Below, in pieces: positions 54,858 through 64,000 of a DNA stretch of 64,000 bases (positions are counted from its first letter, which is position 1; each line of letters opens with the position of its first letter). The notes under the pieces are model-generated. The model ran no database searches. It was not told the DNA's origin and saw only the letters and a list, made by a program, of their open reading frames with translations. Position numbers and translations under genes: made by a program. The DNA comes from Desulfoluna butyratoxydans (GTDB taxonomy: Bacteria > Desulfobacterota > Desulfobacteria > Desulfobacterales > Desulfolunaceae), in assembly GCF_900699765.1 (NCBI RefSeq), contig NZ_CAADHO010000002.1, positions 1 to 64,000 on the forward strand, in the 5' to 3' direction.

Positions 54858-55241
54858 TTACGCGTCGGTTGCTGCGCTTTCGACCTTGGGAGCGGTAAAC
54901 TCCACAATAGCCATGGACGCTGCGTCACCGGCACGGAAACCGATTTTGGTCACTCGAGTGTAGCCGCCGTTTTTACCGCCGAAGCGTGCGGGAGCTTCTT
55001 CGAAAAGCTTGTGCACAACTTCTTTTTCCATAATAACGGCCATTGCCTGACGTCGGGCGTGGAGGTCTCCACGCTTGGCCAGGGTAATCATTTTATCCGC
55101 CCAACGACGAAGCTCTTTGGCTTTGACGTCGGTGGTTTTGATCCTCCCATGCTTGAACAGAGAGGTCACCATATTGCGAAACATCGCTTTGCGATGGGCA
55201 GAAGTCCTGCCCAGCTTAACGCCTGCTTTTTTATGTCTCAT
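54858..55241 (-). CDS. rplQ: 50S ribosomal protein L17
   Basis: 127 residues: [52 protein letters not shown] is the typical L17 N-terminus, and [23 protein letters not shown] the typical C-terminus. It is the last gene of the alpha operon, 6 bases after rpoA, as in most bacteria. Confidence 0.98.
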   Translation of the reverse strand: MRHKKAGVKLGRTSAHRKAMFRNMVTSLFKHGRIKTTDVKAKELRRWADKMITLAKRGDLHARRQAMAVIMEKEVVHKLFEEAPARFGGKNGGYTRVTKIGFRAGDAASMAIVEFTAPKVESAATDA

Positions 55242-55247
55242 TTCCTC

Positions 55248-56267
55248 TTACTCCCCTTCAGCTCCGTCTTCCTCCTTCGGGCTGAAACCGTCAAGTTTCA
55301 TACCGAGGGAAAGTCCCATCTCCGCCAAGACCTCTTTGATCTCATTCAGAGACTTCCGACCGAAGTTCTTGGTTTTGAGCATTTCGGCTTCGGTTTTCTG
55401 CACGAGCTGATAGATCTTGATGATGTCGGCATTTTTCAGGCAGTTGGCACTACGTACCGAGAGTTCAAGCTCATCCACATTTCTGTAGAGGTTTTCGTTG
55501 AAATCTCTGTCCCCACCCTCTTCACTGACGCTGTCGTGTTCAGGCTCGATATCCTCATCAAAGTTGATGAAAGGACTCATCTGCTCTTTCAGGATTTTAG
55601 CGGCGTAAGCCACGGTGTCCTCAGGAAGCAGACTGCCGTCCGTCCACACCTCGAGGGTCAGCTTGTCGTAATCGGTTTTCTGCCCCACGCGGGAGTTGGA
55701 AACCGTGTAGTTGACCTTTTTGATGGGGGAAAAGACGGTGTCGATGGCTATGGTCCCGACCGGTGCGTCCTCGTCCTTGTTATCCCTGGCCAAAGCGTAC
55801 CCGCGCCCCACTTTAACAGTGAGGATCATGTCGAGTTTACCGCCCTCGTTCAAGGTCGCAAGATGAAGATCTGGATTGAGGATCTCCACCCGGCCATCAG
55901 GACTGATGAGGTCTCCGGCGCACACCTTGCCGGGGCCTTCGGCCTTCAGCTCCAGGGTGCGCGTCTCGGTGTCGGTCACCTTCAACTTAATCTCTTTAAT
56001 GTTGAGAATCAGCTCAGAGACATCCTCAAGAACCCCGGGAATCGGAGAGAACTCATGCAGAACATCCTCAATTTTGACCGACACGACGCCGGCACCGTAA
56101 AGGGATGAAAGGATGATCCTCCGGAGGGCGTTACCGATGGTAATGCCGTATCCCCTTTCAAGAGGTTCGCATACAAACTTACCGTAAGTTGAACTGCCGG
56201 ACAGCAGCACTTTGTCCGGACTGATCATCTCACGCCAGTTCCTGTATATCATTTCGTTTGATGTCAT
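55248..56267 (-). CDS. rpoA: RNA polymerase subunit alpha
   Basis: 339 residues. The N-terminal assembly domain ([37 protein letters not shown]) and the C-terminal domain (about 265-325, [48 protein letters not shown]), which binds UP elements and activators, are both complete. It lies between rpsD and rplQ. TGGAG precedes the ATG. Confidence 0.99.
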   Translation of the reverse strand: MTSNEMIYRNWREMISPDKVLLSGSSTYGKFVCEPLERGYGITIGNALRRIILSSLYGAGVVSVKIEDVLHEFSPIPGVLEDVSELILNIKEIKLKVTDTETRTLELKAEGPGKVCAGDLISPDGRVEILNPDLHLATLNEGGKLDMILTVKVGRGYALARDNKDEDAPVGTIAIDTVFSPIKKVNYTVSNSRVGQKTDYDKLTLEVWTDGSLLPEDTVAYAAKILKEQMSPFINFDEDIEPEHDSVSEEGGDRDFNENLYRNVDELELSVRSANCLKNADIIKIYQLVQKTEAEMLKTKNFGRKSLNEIKEVLAEMGLSLGMKLDGFSPKEEDGAEGE

Positions 56268-56322
56268 ATTGATCTCCAGAATTGTGCCAAGAACAACAGT
56301 TTACTCACGTTAAAAGGCTCCG

Positions 56323-56949
56323 CTACTTGGAGTAGAGCTCGACGATCAACTGTTCCTGAATCGGCAGGGTGACGTCTTCGCGTACAGGAAGATTTACAAC
56401 TCTGGCTTTCATGTTATCTTTGTCCAGTTCAAGCCACTGGGGCACGCCTCGGCGAACCACGGCGTCAATGGCGTCCTGCACAAACTGAACCTTCTTGCTC
56501 TTTTCACGAATTTCGACCACATCGTCTTTGCGGACAATGTAGGAGGGGATGTCAACCTTGCGGCCGTTCACGAGGAAGTGCCCGTGGCGTACGAAGTGAC
56601 GTCCCTGGGTGCGAGAGTTGACAAAGCCGAGTCGGTAGACCACGTTGTCAAGTCTGCATTCGAGGGCCTGAAGCAGGTTGGTGCCGGTGATCCCTTTTTT
56701 CTGGTCCGCTTTCTTGAAGATGATGCGGAACTGCTTTTCGGAGACACCGTAAATGCGTCTTACTTTCTGCTTTTCCCTGAGCTGGATGCCGTAATCGGAA
56801 AACTTGCTGCGGCGCTGGCCGTGCTGGCCGGGTGCGTAGCTGCGTCGATCGAAGCTGCATTTGTCTGAGTAGCAACGATCGCCTTTAAGGAAAAGCTTCA
56901 TGTTTTCACGTCTGCAGAGACGGCAGACGGAACCCCTGTATCTAGCCAA
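56323..56949 (-). CDS. rpsD: 30S ribosomal protein S4
   Basis: 208 residues. N-terminal zinc-type cysteine set ([23 protein letters not shown]), so the C+ form, and an S4 RNA-binding domain ([42 protein letters not shown]). A primary 16S binder; in many bacteria it also represses the alpha operon. Confidence 0.98.
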   Translation of the reverse strand: MARYRGSVCRLCRRENMKLFLKGDRCYSDKCSFDRRSYAPGQHGQRRSKFSDYGIQLREKQKVRRIYGVSEKQFRIIFKKADQKKGITGTNLLQALECRLDNVVYRLGFVNSRTQGRHFVRHGHFLVNGRKVDIPSYIVRKDDVVEIREKSKKVQFVQDAIDAVVRRGVPQWLELDKDNMKARVVNLPVREDVTLPIQEQLIVELYSK

Positions 56950-57002
56950 ATCCTCCTCCTTTGATACTCGGAATATTTGGTATCATGTTCAAATAGTCTT
57001 TT

Positions 57003-57392
57003 TTAAACTCTTCTCTTCTTCGGGGGGCGACAGCCGTTGTGAGGAACAGGGGTGACGTCCCTGATCTTGGTAATCACAAAGCCTGCAGCCTGGAGAGAGC
57101 GGAGAGCCGATTCCCTGCCGGCGCCGGGTCCCTTCACTTCTACTTCCACGGTTTTCATGCCGTGTTCCTGAGCCTTTTTGGCCGCATCTTCAGCAGCCAG
57201 CTGGGCAGCAAAAGGGGTGCTCTTGCGGGACCCTTTAAAGCCGTGCATACCGGCACTGGACCAGGAAATGACGTTACCATTGGTGTCGGTAACAGATACA
57301 ATGGTATTGTTAAATGTGGACTGGATATGAACCACTCCACTGGATATGTTCTTTCTGACCTTTTTCTTCTGTCGTGCGCGTGTCTTCGCCAT
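57003..57392 (-). CDS. rpsK: 30S ribosomal protein S11
   Basis: 129 residues; [43 protein letters not shown] and the C-terminal [20 protein letters not shown] are typical. Sits on the platform of the small subunit near the Shine-Dalgarno helix. Between rpsM and rpsD. Confidence 0.99.
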   Translation of the reverse strand: MAKTRARQKKKVRKNISSGVVHIQSTFNNTIVSVTDTNGNVISWSSAGMHGFKGSRKSTPFAAQLAAEDAAKKAQEHGMKTVEVEVKGPGAGRESALRSLQAAGFVITKIRDVTPVPHNGCRPPKKRRV

Positions 57393-57440
57393 GACGCTTA
57401 AAAGCCTCCTTTAATCGTGACCAGGTGTCCCAAGCTGCAC

Positions 57441-57809
57441 CTACTTCTTCTTCTTAACGGCAGCTCGTCTGGGGCCTTTACGGGTACGTGCGTTGGTTTT
57501 GGTTCTCTGTCCATTGACAGGGAGGGATTTACGATGACGAAGTCCACGGTAGCAACCAAGATCCATCAAACGCTTGATGTTCATGGACACCTCAGTGCGG
57601 AGTTCACCTTCCACACGGTAGTCTGCATCAATGGTCTTCCTGATAAGGTTGACGTCGGATTCGGTCAGATCCTGAGTCTGTGTACTCGGGTCAATATCGT
57701 GCTTAGAGAGAATCTCTTTGGAAGTGGAGAGCCCTACACCATAGATGTAGGTGAGCGCGATATCGATTCTTTTTCTTCTGGGTATGTCTACCCCTGCAAT
57801 CCTTGCCAA
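57441..57809 (-). CDS. rpsM: 30S ribosomal protein S13
   Basis: 122 residues; [25 protein letters not shown] at the N-terminus, [29 protein letters not shown] at the basic C-terminus. Head protein contacting the large subunit and P-site tRNA. It follows rpmJ by 13 bases. Confidence 0.99.
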   Translation of the reverse strand: MARIAGVDIPRRKRIDIALTYIYGVGLSTSKEILSKHDIDPSTQTQDLTESDVNLIRKTIDADYRVEGELRTEVSMNIKRLMDLGCYRGLRHRKSLPVNGQRTKTNARTRKGPRRAAVKKKK

Positions 57810-57822
57810 AATTTATCCTCCT

Positions 57823-57936
57823 CTATCCCTGTCTCTGCTTATGACGTTTGTTTTCGCAGATAACCCGTACAACGCCGTGACGACGAACAACCTTGCACTT
57901 AGGACATATCTTTTTTACTGAAGCTCTGACTTTCAT
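57823..57936 (-). CDS. rpmJ: 50S ribosomal protein L36
   Basis: A 37-residue protein: [20 protein letters not shown] then [17 protein letters not shown]. The zinc ligands C11, C14, C27 and H32 are present, so this is the zinc-binding form. Placed between infA and rpsM as in most bacteria. Confidence 0.97.
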   Translation of the reverse strand: MKVRASVKKICPKCKVVRRHGVVRVICENKRHKQRQG

Positions 57937-57982
57937 TTGGGTTATACTCCCTCGTCTTATCCTTCAAATTTCGTAAGGATAC

Positions 57983-58201
57983 CTACTTGGAACGGTAGGT
58001 GATTCGTCCTCTGGTCAAGTCATAAGGCGACAGTTCAACGGTCACCTTGTCCCCGGGTAGAATCTTGATAAAATGCATGCGCATTTTACCCGAGATGTGA
58101 GCCAGGATCTGATGCTTGTTTTCCAGTTCCACTTTGAACATTGCATTGGGCAAAGTCTCAAGTACAGTTCCCTGTACCTTAATGGGCTCCTCCTTTGCCA
58201 T
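57983..58201 (-). CDS. infA: translation initiation factor IF-1
   Basis: 72 residues, a single S1-like OB fold: [72 protein letters not shown] in outline. The ATG at 58201 follows GGAGGAG; 19 extra upstream codons are unconserved. It is 47 bases before rpmJ. Confidence 0.98.
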   Translation of the reverse strand: MAKEEPIKVQGTVLETLPNAMFKVELENKHQILAHISGKMRMHFIKILPGDKVTVELSPYDLTRGRITYRSK

Positions 58202-58494
58202 AACTCTCCTCCCACGATAATCGCATCTGTCTGGTCCAAATGGGTTAAAACGGCTCACACCGCTTTCGACCAGATTGCAGAGTTTACCTTACGAATGATA
58301 TCCAAATATCGAGTATCTCACACATTGCAACTCAACCGGCAGTTCCATGGAGAGGTGGCCACGAAACAAAAAAAACCAGCATGATGTGATACTACACTCG
58401 CAAATGGATGACAACCCCTTTTTTCCGGACACCTCGAAATAGGCGCCCGGTGCAAAGGGGTGACCATCCATATACGTTCTAAACTTACCTGTCG
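58202..58494. other. spacer between secY and infA
   Basis: 293 bases without a gene; adk and map, which many bacteria carry here, are absent. An imperfect stem (CAACCCCTTT near 58410 against AAAGGGGTGAC near 58457) and an eight-T minus-strand run near 58369-58376 may mark partial termination after secY. The start of an infA-headed transcript is likely here but no clear promoter was placed. Confidence 0.45.
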
Positions 58495-59793
58495 CTATCG
58501 GCGACCTTTCATCGCTTTGCCGTCCCCGAGAAACCCGCTGTAGTTTCGCATCACAAGATGCGATTCCATCTGGGCAACGGTATCGATGGCAACACCCACC
58601 ACAATGAGGAGGGCCGTGCCGCCGAAGTAGAAGGGAACGTTGGCCTTGGTGATCAGCATGGTCGGCAGCACGCAGATGGCGGAGACGTAAACAGCCCCCA
58701 CGACGGTGATGCGGGTCAGCACCTTGTCGATGTAATCCGCGGTGCGCTTGCCGGGCCGGATCCCGGGGATGTACCCCCCGTTCTTTTTCATGTTCTCAGC
58801 CACATCCGTCGGGTTGAACTGGATGGCGGTGTAGAAAAAGCAGAAGAACACGATGAAGGCCACAAAAATGACCGTGTAGAGCACGCTGCCCGGAGCCATC
58901 AGGTCACTGATGGTTTTCATCACCGGAACGTCGGGAAAAAACGAGGCAACGGTGGTCGGGAAGACGATGATGGAGGAGGCGAAGATGGGCGGGATCACAC
59001 CGGAGGTGTTGATCTTCAGGGGCAGATGCGAGCTCTGCCCCCCGTAGACCTTGCGGCCCACCACGCGTTTGGCATACTCCACAGGGATCCGGCGCTGAGC
59101 CGTCTCCATGTAGATGACAAACCCGATGACGCCCACCATCATGGCAACGAGCATCAACACCTCAAAGAGGCCCATCTGATCATTGCTGATCAGGTTGAAC
59201 ACGTTGGCAACCGCAGCGGGCATGCGGGCAATAATCCCTGCAAAGATGATGAGGGAGATACCGTTCCCGATGCCACGCTCGGTGATCTGCTCACCCAGCC
59301 ACATGATAAACGCGGTGCCGGCCGTCAGGGTGATGACGGTCATGATGCGAAAGCCCCAACCCGGTGAGGTTGCGGCGTGCATGGCTTCCAGGCCCACACT
59401 GATGCCAAAGCCCTGGATCACGCTCAAGAGCACCGTCCCGTACCGAGTGTACTGGGTGATCTTCTTCTGACCCTGCTCCCCCTCCTTCTTGAGCTGCTCG
59501 AGGTGGGGGACCACCACGGTCATCAGCTGAAGGATAATGGAGGCGCTGATATAAGGCATGATACCCAGGGCAAACACCGAGAGTCTCTCGAGTGCCCCCC
59601 CGGAGAACATGTTGAACATGCCCACGATGCCCTCGCCGTGCGTGCGAAAGATCTCGGCCAGGGAGTCGGGGTTAATCCCGGGTGTTGGAACGTGCACACC
59701 GATGCGGTAGACGAGCAACAGCATCAGTGTGGTAACGATCCGTTTCTTCAATTCCGGCAATTTGAATAGGTTCTGGAATCCGCTGGTCGTCAT
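58495..59793 (-). CDS. secY: preprotein translocase subunit SecY
   Basis: Channel-forming core of the Sec translocon. 432 residues with ten membrane helices; conserved loops include [82 protein letters not shown] and [26 protein letters not shown]. It follows rplO by 6 bases. Confidence 0.98.
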   Translation of the reverse strand: MTTSGFQNLFKLPELKKRIVTTLMLLLVYRIGVHVPTPGINPDSLAEIFRTHGEGIVGMFNMFSGGALERLSVFALGIMPYISASIILQLMTVVVPHLEQLKKEGEQGQKKITQYTRYGTVLLSVIQGFGISVGLEAMHAATSPGWGFRIMTVITLTAGTAFIMWLGEQITERGIGNGISLIIFAGIIARMPAAVANVFNLISNDQMGLFEVLMLVAMMVGVIGFVIYMETAQRRIPVEYAKRVVGRKVYGGQSSHLPLKINTSGVIPPIFASSIIVFPTTVASFFPDVPVMKTISDLMAPGSVLYTVIFVAFIVFFCFFYTAIQFNPTDVAENMKKNGGYIPGIRPGKRTADYIDKVLTRITVVGAVYVSAICVLPTMLITKANVPFYFGGTALLIVVGVAIDTVAQMESHLVMRNYSGFLGDGKAMKGRR

Positions 59794-59799
59794 ATGGTC

Positions 59800-60237
59800 T
59801 TAGGCCTCTACTGTTCCACCTGCTGCTTCAATTTTCTCTCGGGCGCTCTTGGACACCTGGCACTCTTTGATGGTGAGCTTCATGGTGATCTCACCGTTGC
59901 CGAGGATCTTGATGCCGTCACGACGGCCTTTAACGAGGCCAGCCGCTACGAGAGCCGCTTCATCCACCACCTGGCCCTCTTCAAAGCGGGCAAGGTCCTT
60001 GACGTTCAAGATGGCGAACTCTTTTTTGAAGATGTTGGTGAAACCGCGTTTGGGAAGACGCCTGTGGATGGGCATCTGGCCGCCCTCAAACCCGGGGCGG
60101 ACGTTGCCGCCGGAACGGCTCTTAAATCCCTTGGTACCACGACCAGCGGTTTTGCCCCAACCGGAGCCTACACCGCGACCGATACGCTTGCGCGCTTTAA
60201 CCGAGCCTTCGGCCGGTGACAGTTCATTAAGCTTCAT
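59800..60237 (-). CDS. rplO: 50S ribosomal protein L15
   Basis: 145 residues; [44 protein letters not shown] and [18 protein letters not shown] are diagnostic. Its start overlaps the rpmD stop by 11 bases, so they are coupled. Confidence 0.98.
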   Translation of the reverse strand: MKLNELSPAEGSVKARKRIGRGVGSGWGKTAGRGTKGFKSRSGGNVRPGFEGGQMPIHRRLPKRGFTNIFKKEFAILNVKDLARFEEGQVVDEAALVAAGLVKGRRDGIKILGNGEITMKLTIKECQVSKSAREKIEAAGGTVEA

Positions 60238-60421
60238 TGGCGTTCTCCTCCACTTTCACAAGATGAACGACCTTGGAGACCATGCCTCGAATGGAGGGGG
60301 TGTCTTCCAGCTCGACTGTTTTGTTCATCTTCGTCAGGCCCATGCCTCTGAGTACCTTGCGGTGCTTTTCGGGTCGGCCGATCATGCTTCTGACAAGAGT
60401 GATTTTCAGCTTCTGTGACAT
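60227..60421 (-). CDS. rpmD: 50S ribosomal protein L30
   Basis: 64 residues; [55 protein letters not shown] is typical of bacterial L30. Between rpsE and rplO. Confidence 0.97.
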   Translation of the reverse strand: MSQKLKITLVRSMIGRPEKHRKVLRGMGLTKMNKTVELEDTPSIRGMVSKVVHLVKVEENANEA

Positions 60422-60437
60422 TTGCTAACTCCCCCGA

Positions 60438-60932
60438 TTACAGATCTTCAGGTCTCAGACCCCTGCGTCGGGCCACCTCTTCACGGCTCTGGTTTGCTTT
60501 CAGGCCGGCGATGGTGGCTTTGACTACGTTATGGGGGTTGTTGGAACCCATGCATTTGGTCAGAATGTTTTTCACACCCACGGCTTCGAGGACGGCGCGA
60601 ACAGCACCGCCGGCGATGAGGCCGGTACCTTCGGAAGCGGGCTTGAGCAGCACGCGACCGGCACCGAACTTGCCGATTACCTCAGAGGGGATGGTCCCAT
60701 TCACGAGATTTACCTTCACCATGTTTTTCTTGGCGGCTTCCACGCCCTTGCGGATGGCTTCGGGAACCTCACCGGCTTTGCCGAGCCCGAAGCCGACGCT
60801 GCCCTCTCCGTCACCGACGACAACAATGGCACTGAAGCTGAATCTGCGACCACCCTTGACGACCTTGGCGACGCGGTTGATATAGACAACCTTGTCGATC
60901 AATCCGTTATCTTCTGTGTCTTTCTTAAACAA
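60438..60932 (-). CDS. rpsE: 30S ribosomal protein S5
   Basis: 164 residues; [51 protein letters not shown] and the C-terminal ECM fold [28 protein letters not shown]. Involved in decoding accuracy. Follows rplR by 18 bases. Confidence 0.99.
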   Translation of the reverse strand: MFKKDTEDNGLIDKVVYINRVAKVVKGGRRFSFSAIVVVGDGEGSVGFGLGKAGEVPEAIRKGVEAAKKNMVKVNLVNGTIPSEVIGKFGAGRVLLKPASEGTGLIAGGAVRAVLEAVGVKNILTKCMGSNNPHNVVKATIAGLKANQSREEVARRRGLRPEDL

Positions 60933-60950
60933 AGGACGCCTCCTTCAGAA

Positions 60951-61316
60951 TTAAAATTCCAGTCCTGCTTCACGAGCCCCTTCTGCAAGGGATTTCACAC
61001 GACCATGGTAGATGTAACCGCTGCGATCGAAAACGATGCTCTTGACACCTTTTTCCATGGCCTTCTCCGCGACAAGCTTGCCGACCATCTTGGCCTTGGC
61101 AGACTTATCGGCACCCTCTTCTGCGCTGTAGCCTTTACCGACGGTGGACGCCGATGCAAGGGTCACACCGGCAGTATCGTCGATGAGCTGCGCATAGATG
61201 TGCTTGGCGCTGCGAAACACACAGAGACGGGGACGTTCCTGAGTTCCGACAATCTTCTTACGGATCCTGATCTTTTTTTTGAGTCGCTTCTCTTTGCGAG
61301 AGTTTGTAGTACCCAT
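60951..61316 (-). CDS. rplR: 50S ribosomal protein L18
   Basis: 121 residues; [44 protein letters not shown] and the C-terminal [22 protein letters not shown]. Binds 5S rRNA. Confidence 0.98.
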   Translation of the reverse strand: MGTTNSRKEKRLKKKIRIRKKIVGTQERPRLCVFRSAKHIYAQLIDDTAGVTLASASTVGKGYSAEEGADKSAKAKMVGKLVAEKAMEKGVKSIVFDRSGYIYHGRVKSLAEGAREAGLEF

Positions 61317-61409
61317 ATCTTTATCCTGTATATGATAAGCTGAACCTTGGCGGGACCTGAAGAGTCAGGTCCCGGCCACACCATAGCTGGCGCCACAAAG
61401 TCAGGCTTA

Positions 61410-61943
61410 TTATTTTCCTGTCTTTCCAGCTTTCCTCTGGATGTGCTCGTCGACATATTTGATCCCCTTGCCCTTGAAGGGCTCGGGGGGACGAACGTCA
61501 CGGATGTTGGCGGCAACCTGCCCCACCAACTGCTTGTCGGCACCCATGATCTTCAGGATGTTCCTGTCCACCTTGGCTTCAATGCCTTTGGGGAGATCAT
61601 AGCTGACAGCGTGAGAGTATCCGACGTTCAGGATGACCGTCTGACCTTTGACTTCCACCTTGTAGCCGATACCGTTGACCTCAAGGGCCTTTTCAAATCC
61701 AGTGCTGACGCCAGTCACCATGTTGGCGGCGATGGCTCGGACCATACCATGATACGCTCCCGCATCACGAACGTTGTCGATGATTTCAACGGAAATGACG
61801 TTGTCCTCAATCTTCAGGTCCACTACAGGATGAATCTCCTGTTCCAGCTTGCCTTTGGGGCCTTCAACCACAAGTTTTCGATCCGCATAGGCCGCCTTGA
61901 CGGATGCAGGCAGCACAATGGGCTTTTTTCCAATTCGAGACAT
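61410..61943 (-). CDS. rplF: 50S ribosomal protein L6
   Basis: 177 residues in two similar domains; MSRIGKKPIVLPASVKA at the start and RPPEPFKGKGIKYVDEHIQRKAGKTGK at the end are diagnostic. Near the factor-binding site of the large subunit. Confidence 0.99.
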   Translation of the reverse strand: MSRIGKKPIVLPASVKAAYADRKLVVEGPKGKLEQEIHPVVDLKIEDNVISVEIIDNVRDAGAYHGMVRAIAANMVTGVSTGFEKALEVNGIGYKVEVKGQTVILNVGYSHAVSYDLPKGIEAKVDRNILKIMGADKQLVGQVAANIRDVRPPEPFKGKGIKYVDEHIQRKAGKTGK

Positions 61944-61958
61944 AATGTCGCTCCCTTG

Positions 61959-62357
61959 CTACCAAATATTGCAGAGAATCTCGCCGCCGAGTTTCTGCGC
62001 TTTCGCCTGCTTGTCGGTCATCACACCCTTGGAGGTGGAGACCACGGCCACGCCGAGTCCGTTGAGGACCGGTTTCAGGTCCTTGTACTTTGCGTACATA
62101 CGTCGGCTGGGCTTGCTCACTCTAGTGATTCCGAAAATGGCGTGCGTACCTTCCTGGTCGTACTTAAGGTACAGCCTCAGCATGCCCTGCTTTCCGTCGT
62201 CGACAAACTTGTAGTTTTTGATGTAGCCCTGTTCCTGAAGAACCCGTGCAATCTCCACCTTGATCTTGGATCCGGGGATATCGACTTTGGGGAACTTGGC
62301 CTTGCCGGCATTGCGGATGCGTGTCAACAAATCCGCAATAGGATCACTCATCGTCAT
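61959..62357 (-). CDS. rpsH: 30S ribosomal protein S8
   Basis: 132 residues; MSDPIADLLTRIRNAGKAKFPKVDIPGSKIKVEIARVL and the C-terminal GLGVAVVSTSKGVMTDKQAKAQKLGGEILCNIW. Primary 16S binder, often the repressor of this operon. Confidence 0.99.
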   Translation of the reverse strand: MTMSDPIADLLTRIRNAGKAKFPKVDIPGSKIKVEIARVLQEQGYIKNYKFVDDGKQGMLRLYLKYDQEGTHAIFGITRVSKPSRRMYAKYKDLKPVLNGLGVAVVSTSKGVMTDKQAKAQKLGGEILCNIW

Positions 62358-62422
62358 GATTAACTCCGTTGAATAGTACTGTAAAGGTTTATACCAGTAT
62401 CGAGGGTAAAGGAAAAAATCCC

Positions 62423-62608
62423 TTACCAGCTCGACTTAGTAACACCGGGTAACTTGCCGTGCGATGCAAGGTTCCTGAAACAGATACGGCAGATACCGAA
62501 CTTTCGCATGTAAGCCCTGGGCCTCCCGCACATCGGGCATCTGTTGTTCGCACGGACTTTAAACTTGGGCTTGCGTTCGGCTTTCACCATCATTGATTTC
62601 TTTGCCAC
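62423..62608 (-). CDS. rpsN: 30S ribosomal protein S14, zinc-binding type
   Basis: 61 residues, the short form with four zinc cysteines ([11 protein letters not shown] and CRICFRNLA, at about C24, C27, C40, C43). This size is the zinc-containing type, not the 101-residue zinc-free type. Between rplE and rpsH. Confidence 0.98.
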   Translation of the reverse strand: MAKKSMMVKAERKPKFKVRANNRCPMCGRPRAYMRKFGICRICFRNLASHGKLPGVTKSSW

Positions 62609-62685
62609 AGCTTTCTCCTTGCAGACTTCCTTGCGGGGACTCGGTCTCCCTTATCGCCCCCTTCATGAAGTCAGGTCTTTTTCCT

Positions 62686-63225
62686 CTAATTCCGGAAAGG
62701 CATTCCAAGGAGCCTGAGAAGCTCTTTGCCTTCCGCGTCGTTCTTGGCAGTGGTCACGATCGTGATATTCAGCCCCTTGATCTGATCGATTTTATCGTAA
62801 TCGATTTCAGGGAAAATAATCTGCTCACGAACGCCCAGAGAGTAGTTGCCTCGGCCGTCGAAGGCCTTGCCGGAAATACCGCGGAAGTCCCGAACGCGGG
62901 GAAGGGAGATGTTGATCAGCCTGTAGAGGAAATCCCACATCTTCTCCTTGCGCAGGGTCGCCATGCACCCAATGGGCATGCCTTCGCGCAGCTTGAAGGC
63001 TGCGATGGACTTCTTGGCTTTGGTGATCACCGGCTTCTGACCGGAAATGGTCGCCAGCTCGGCAGCTGCCGAGTCGAGGATCTTTCCGTTCTTGATGGCT
63101 TCGCCCAGGCCCATGTTCAGGACAACCTTCTCAACCTTGGGAACCTCCATGAGGTTTTTATACCCGAAGGTTTCCATAAGCTTGGGAACCACTTCTTCCT
63201 GATACTGTTTTTTAAAATCTGACAT
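62686..63225 (-). CDS. rplE: 50S ribosomal protein L5
   Basis: 179 residues; [51 protein letters not shown]-type stretch and [40 protein letters not shown] are typical. Binds 5S rRNA and contacts P-site tRNA. Confidence 0.99.
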   Translation of the reverse strand: MSDFKKQYQEEVVPKLMETFGYKNLMEVPKVEKVVLNMGLGEAIKNGKILDSAAAELATISGQKPVITKAKKSIAAFKLREGMPIGCMATLRKEKMWDFLYRLINISLPRVRDFRGISGKAFDGRGNYSLGVREQIIFPEIDYDKIDQIKGLNITIVTTAKNDAEGKELLRLLGMPFRN

Positions 63226-63245
63226 TTACATCCTCCGCCTTGGCC

Positions 63246-63575
63246 CTAAGCTTCGATGGTTTCATTGCATTTTCTGCAAACACGGACCTTCTTACCATCT
63301 TCCAGGACCTTCATCTTTATCCGGACGGGGTTGAGGCAGTGGTTGCACATCAGCTGAACATTGGACAGGTGAATGGGCGCCTCGGCTTCAATAATACCGC
63401 CCTGGGTGTTCTTGAAGTTAGGCTTCTGGTGTCTCTTCACCTTGTTGATGTTCTCCACAACAACCCGGTTTTCCTTCCGGATGACTTTGAGGACTTTGCC
63501 GATCTTGCCCCTGTCCTTTCCGGTAAGAACCTTAACTTTATCATCTCTACGGATATGAGATTTTTCACTGTTCAT
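63246..63575 (-). CDS. rplX: 50S ribosomal protein L24
   Basis: 109 residues; KOW motif HIRRDDKVKVLTGKDRGKIGKVLKVIRKENRVVVENINKVKRHQKP, and a C-terminal pair of CxxC sites (CNHC and CRKC) that can form a zinc ribbon. Assembly-initiating protein. Confidence 0.98.
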   Translation of the reverse strand: MNSEKSHIRRDDKVKVLTGKDRGKIGKVLKVIRKENRVVVENINKVKRHQKPNFKNTQGGIIEAEAPIHLSNVQLMCNHCLNPVRIKMKVLEDGKKVRVCRKCNETIEA

Positions 63576-63614
63576 AGTTTGTCTCCAAAATAGCGACCGG
63601 GTTCTTTTCCGGCA

Positions 63615-63983
63615 TTAAAGGACTTCAGGAGCCAGTGAGATGATACGCATGAATCGCTTCGCCCTCAGCTCCCTTGCCACCGGGCCGAAAATACGCGTTC
63701 CGATGGGTTCCTGGCTCTGATTGACCAGTACCGCGGAGTTCTCGTCGAAACGGATGTAAGATCCATCGGCTCGTTTGATGGCCTTCTTCGTGCGTACAAT
63801 CACGGCCTTCATCACATCGCCTTTTTTTACCTTGGCGTTGGGAATGGCCTCCTTGACAGACACGACGATGATGTCGCCGACACCTGCGTATCGCTTTTTG
63901 GAACCGCCCAATATCTTGATGCAGTACAGCTCCTTGGCACCGGAGTTGTCTGCCACGGTCAATCTAGTTTCTGTCTGAATCAT
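63615..63983 (-). CDS. rplN: 50S ribosomal protein L14
   Basis: 122 residues; [67 protein letters not shown] and the C-terminal [19 protein letters not shown] are diagnostic. First ribosomal gene inside the window; rpsQ would be expected just beyond position 64,000. Confidence 0.99.
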   Translation of the reverse strand: MIQTETRLTVADNSGAKELYCIKILGGSKKRYAGVGDIIVVSVKEAIPNAKVKKGDVMKAVIVRTKKAIKRADGSYIRFDENSAVLVNQSQEPIGTRIFGPVARELRAKRFMRIISLAPEVL

Positions 63984-64000
63984 CGTTGTCTTCCTTCTTT

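Overview
The window looks like a chromosomal segment of an anaerobic Desulfobacterota (old Deltaproteobacteria), probably close to the Desulfobacteraceae. This rests on the 16S fragment, the b'-b-delta-alpha-gamma-beta-epsilon ATP synthase operon without a and c genes, a CoA-disulfide/polysulfide reductase with rhodanese domain, NifX-like plus histidine kinase modules, and DASS transporters wrapped in two-component genes. The taxon is inferred from gene style, not from a search.

Layout. (1) 1-6,300, minus strand: 5' part of a 16S rRNA gene with its leader and promoter, tyrS, rny, a 6S RNA gene, zapA, a zapB-like gene and a one-domain GlmU-type uridylyltransferase. (2) 6,300-12,400, minus: F1 plus b subunits of ATP synthase. 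(3) 12,600-20,300, minus: rod-shape cluster mreB-mreC-mreD-mrdA-rodA, preceded by a serine hydrolase and an LD-carboxypeptidase. (4) 20,400: tRNA-Pro(GGG). (5) 20,600-40,500: a 20-kb signalling and transport island of two divergent arms. The minus arm holds a cytidylate-kinase-like protein, histidine kinase, sigma-54 response regulator, second histidine kinase, receiver protein, DASS transporter, small membrane protein, Yip1-like protein and receiver-CBS protein. The plus arm holds a PAS sigma-54 activator, NifX-like protein, histidine kinase, receiver, degenerate kinase, cytidylate-kinase-like/BON-like/receiver fusion, receiver and second DASS transporter. Each transporter operon has a near-consensus -24/-12 (sigma-54) promoter, so the activators probably drive them. 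(6) 41,100-48,900, plus: an Mrp/Mbh-type cation/proton antiporter operon with three NuoL/M/N-like subunits and a split MrpA. (7) 48,900-54,700: cyclic-nucleotide-binding protein, orphan membrane protein, CoA-disulfide reductase-rhodanese, coiled-coil protein and diguanylate cyclase. (8) 54,800-64,000, minus: ribosomal genes rplN to rplQ with secY, infA and rpoA.

The least explained structure is a family of intergenic repeats between 20.5 and 50.8 kb. Copies are bounded by the 11-mer GCCTCCGGCGG and its inverse, are built from interchangeable hairpin modules, and include a stem-loop whose stem changes compensatorily while the loop (T)GAGGAACGA stays constant. Two copies form 103-bp inverted repeats around an orphan membrane-protein gene. 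The repeats sit between genes, mostly at 3' ends. Some frames that seem to extend gene N-termini are translations of these repeats, so starts near them were moved to the ribosome-binding site.
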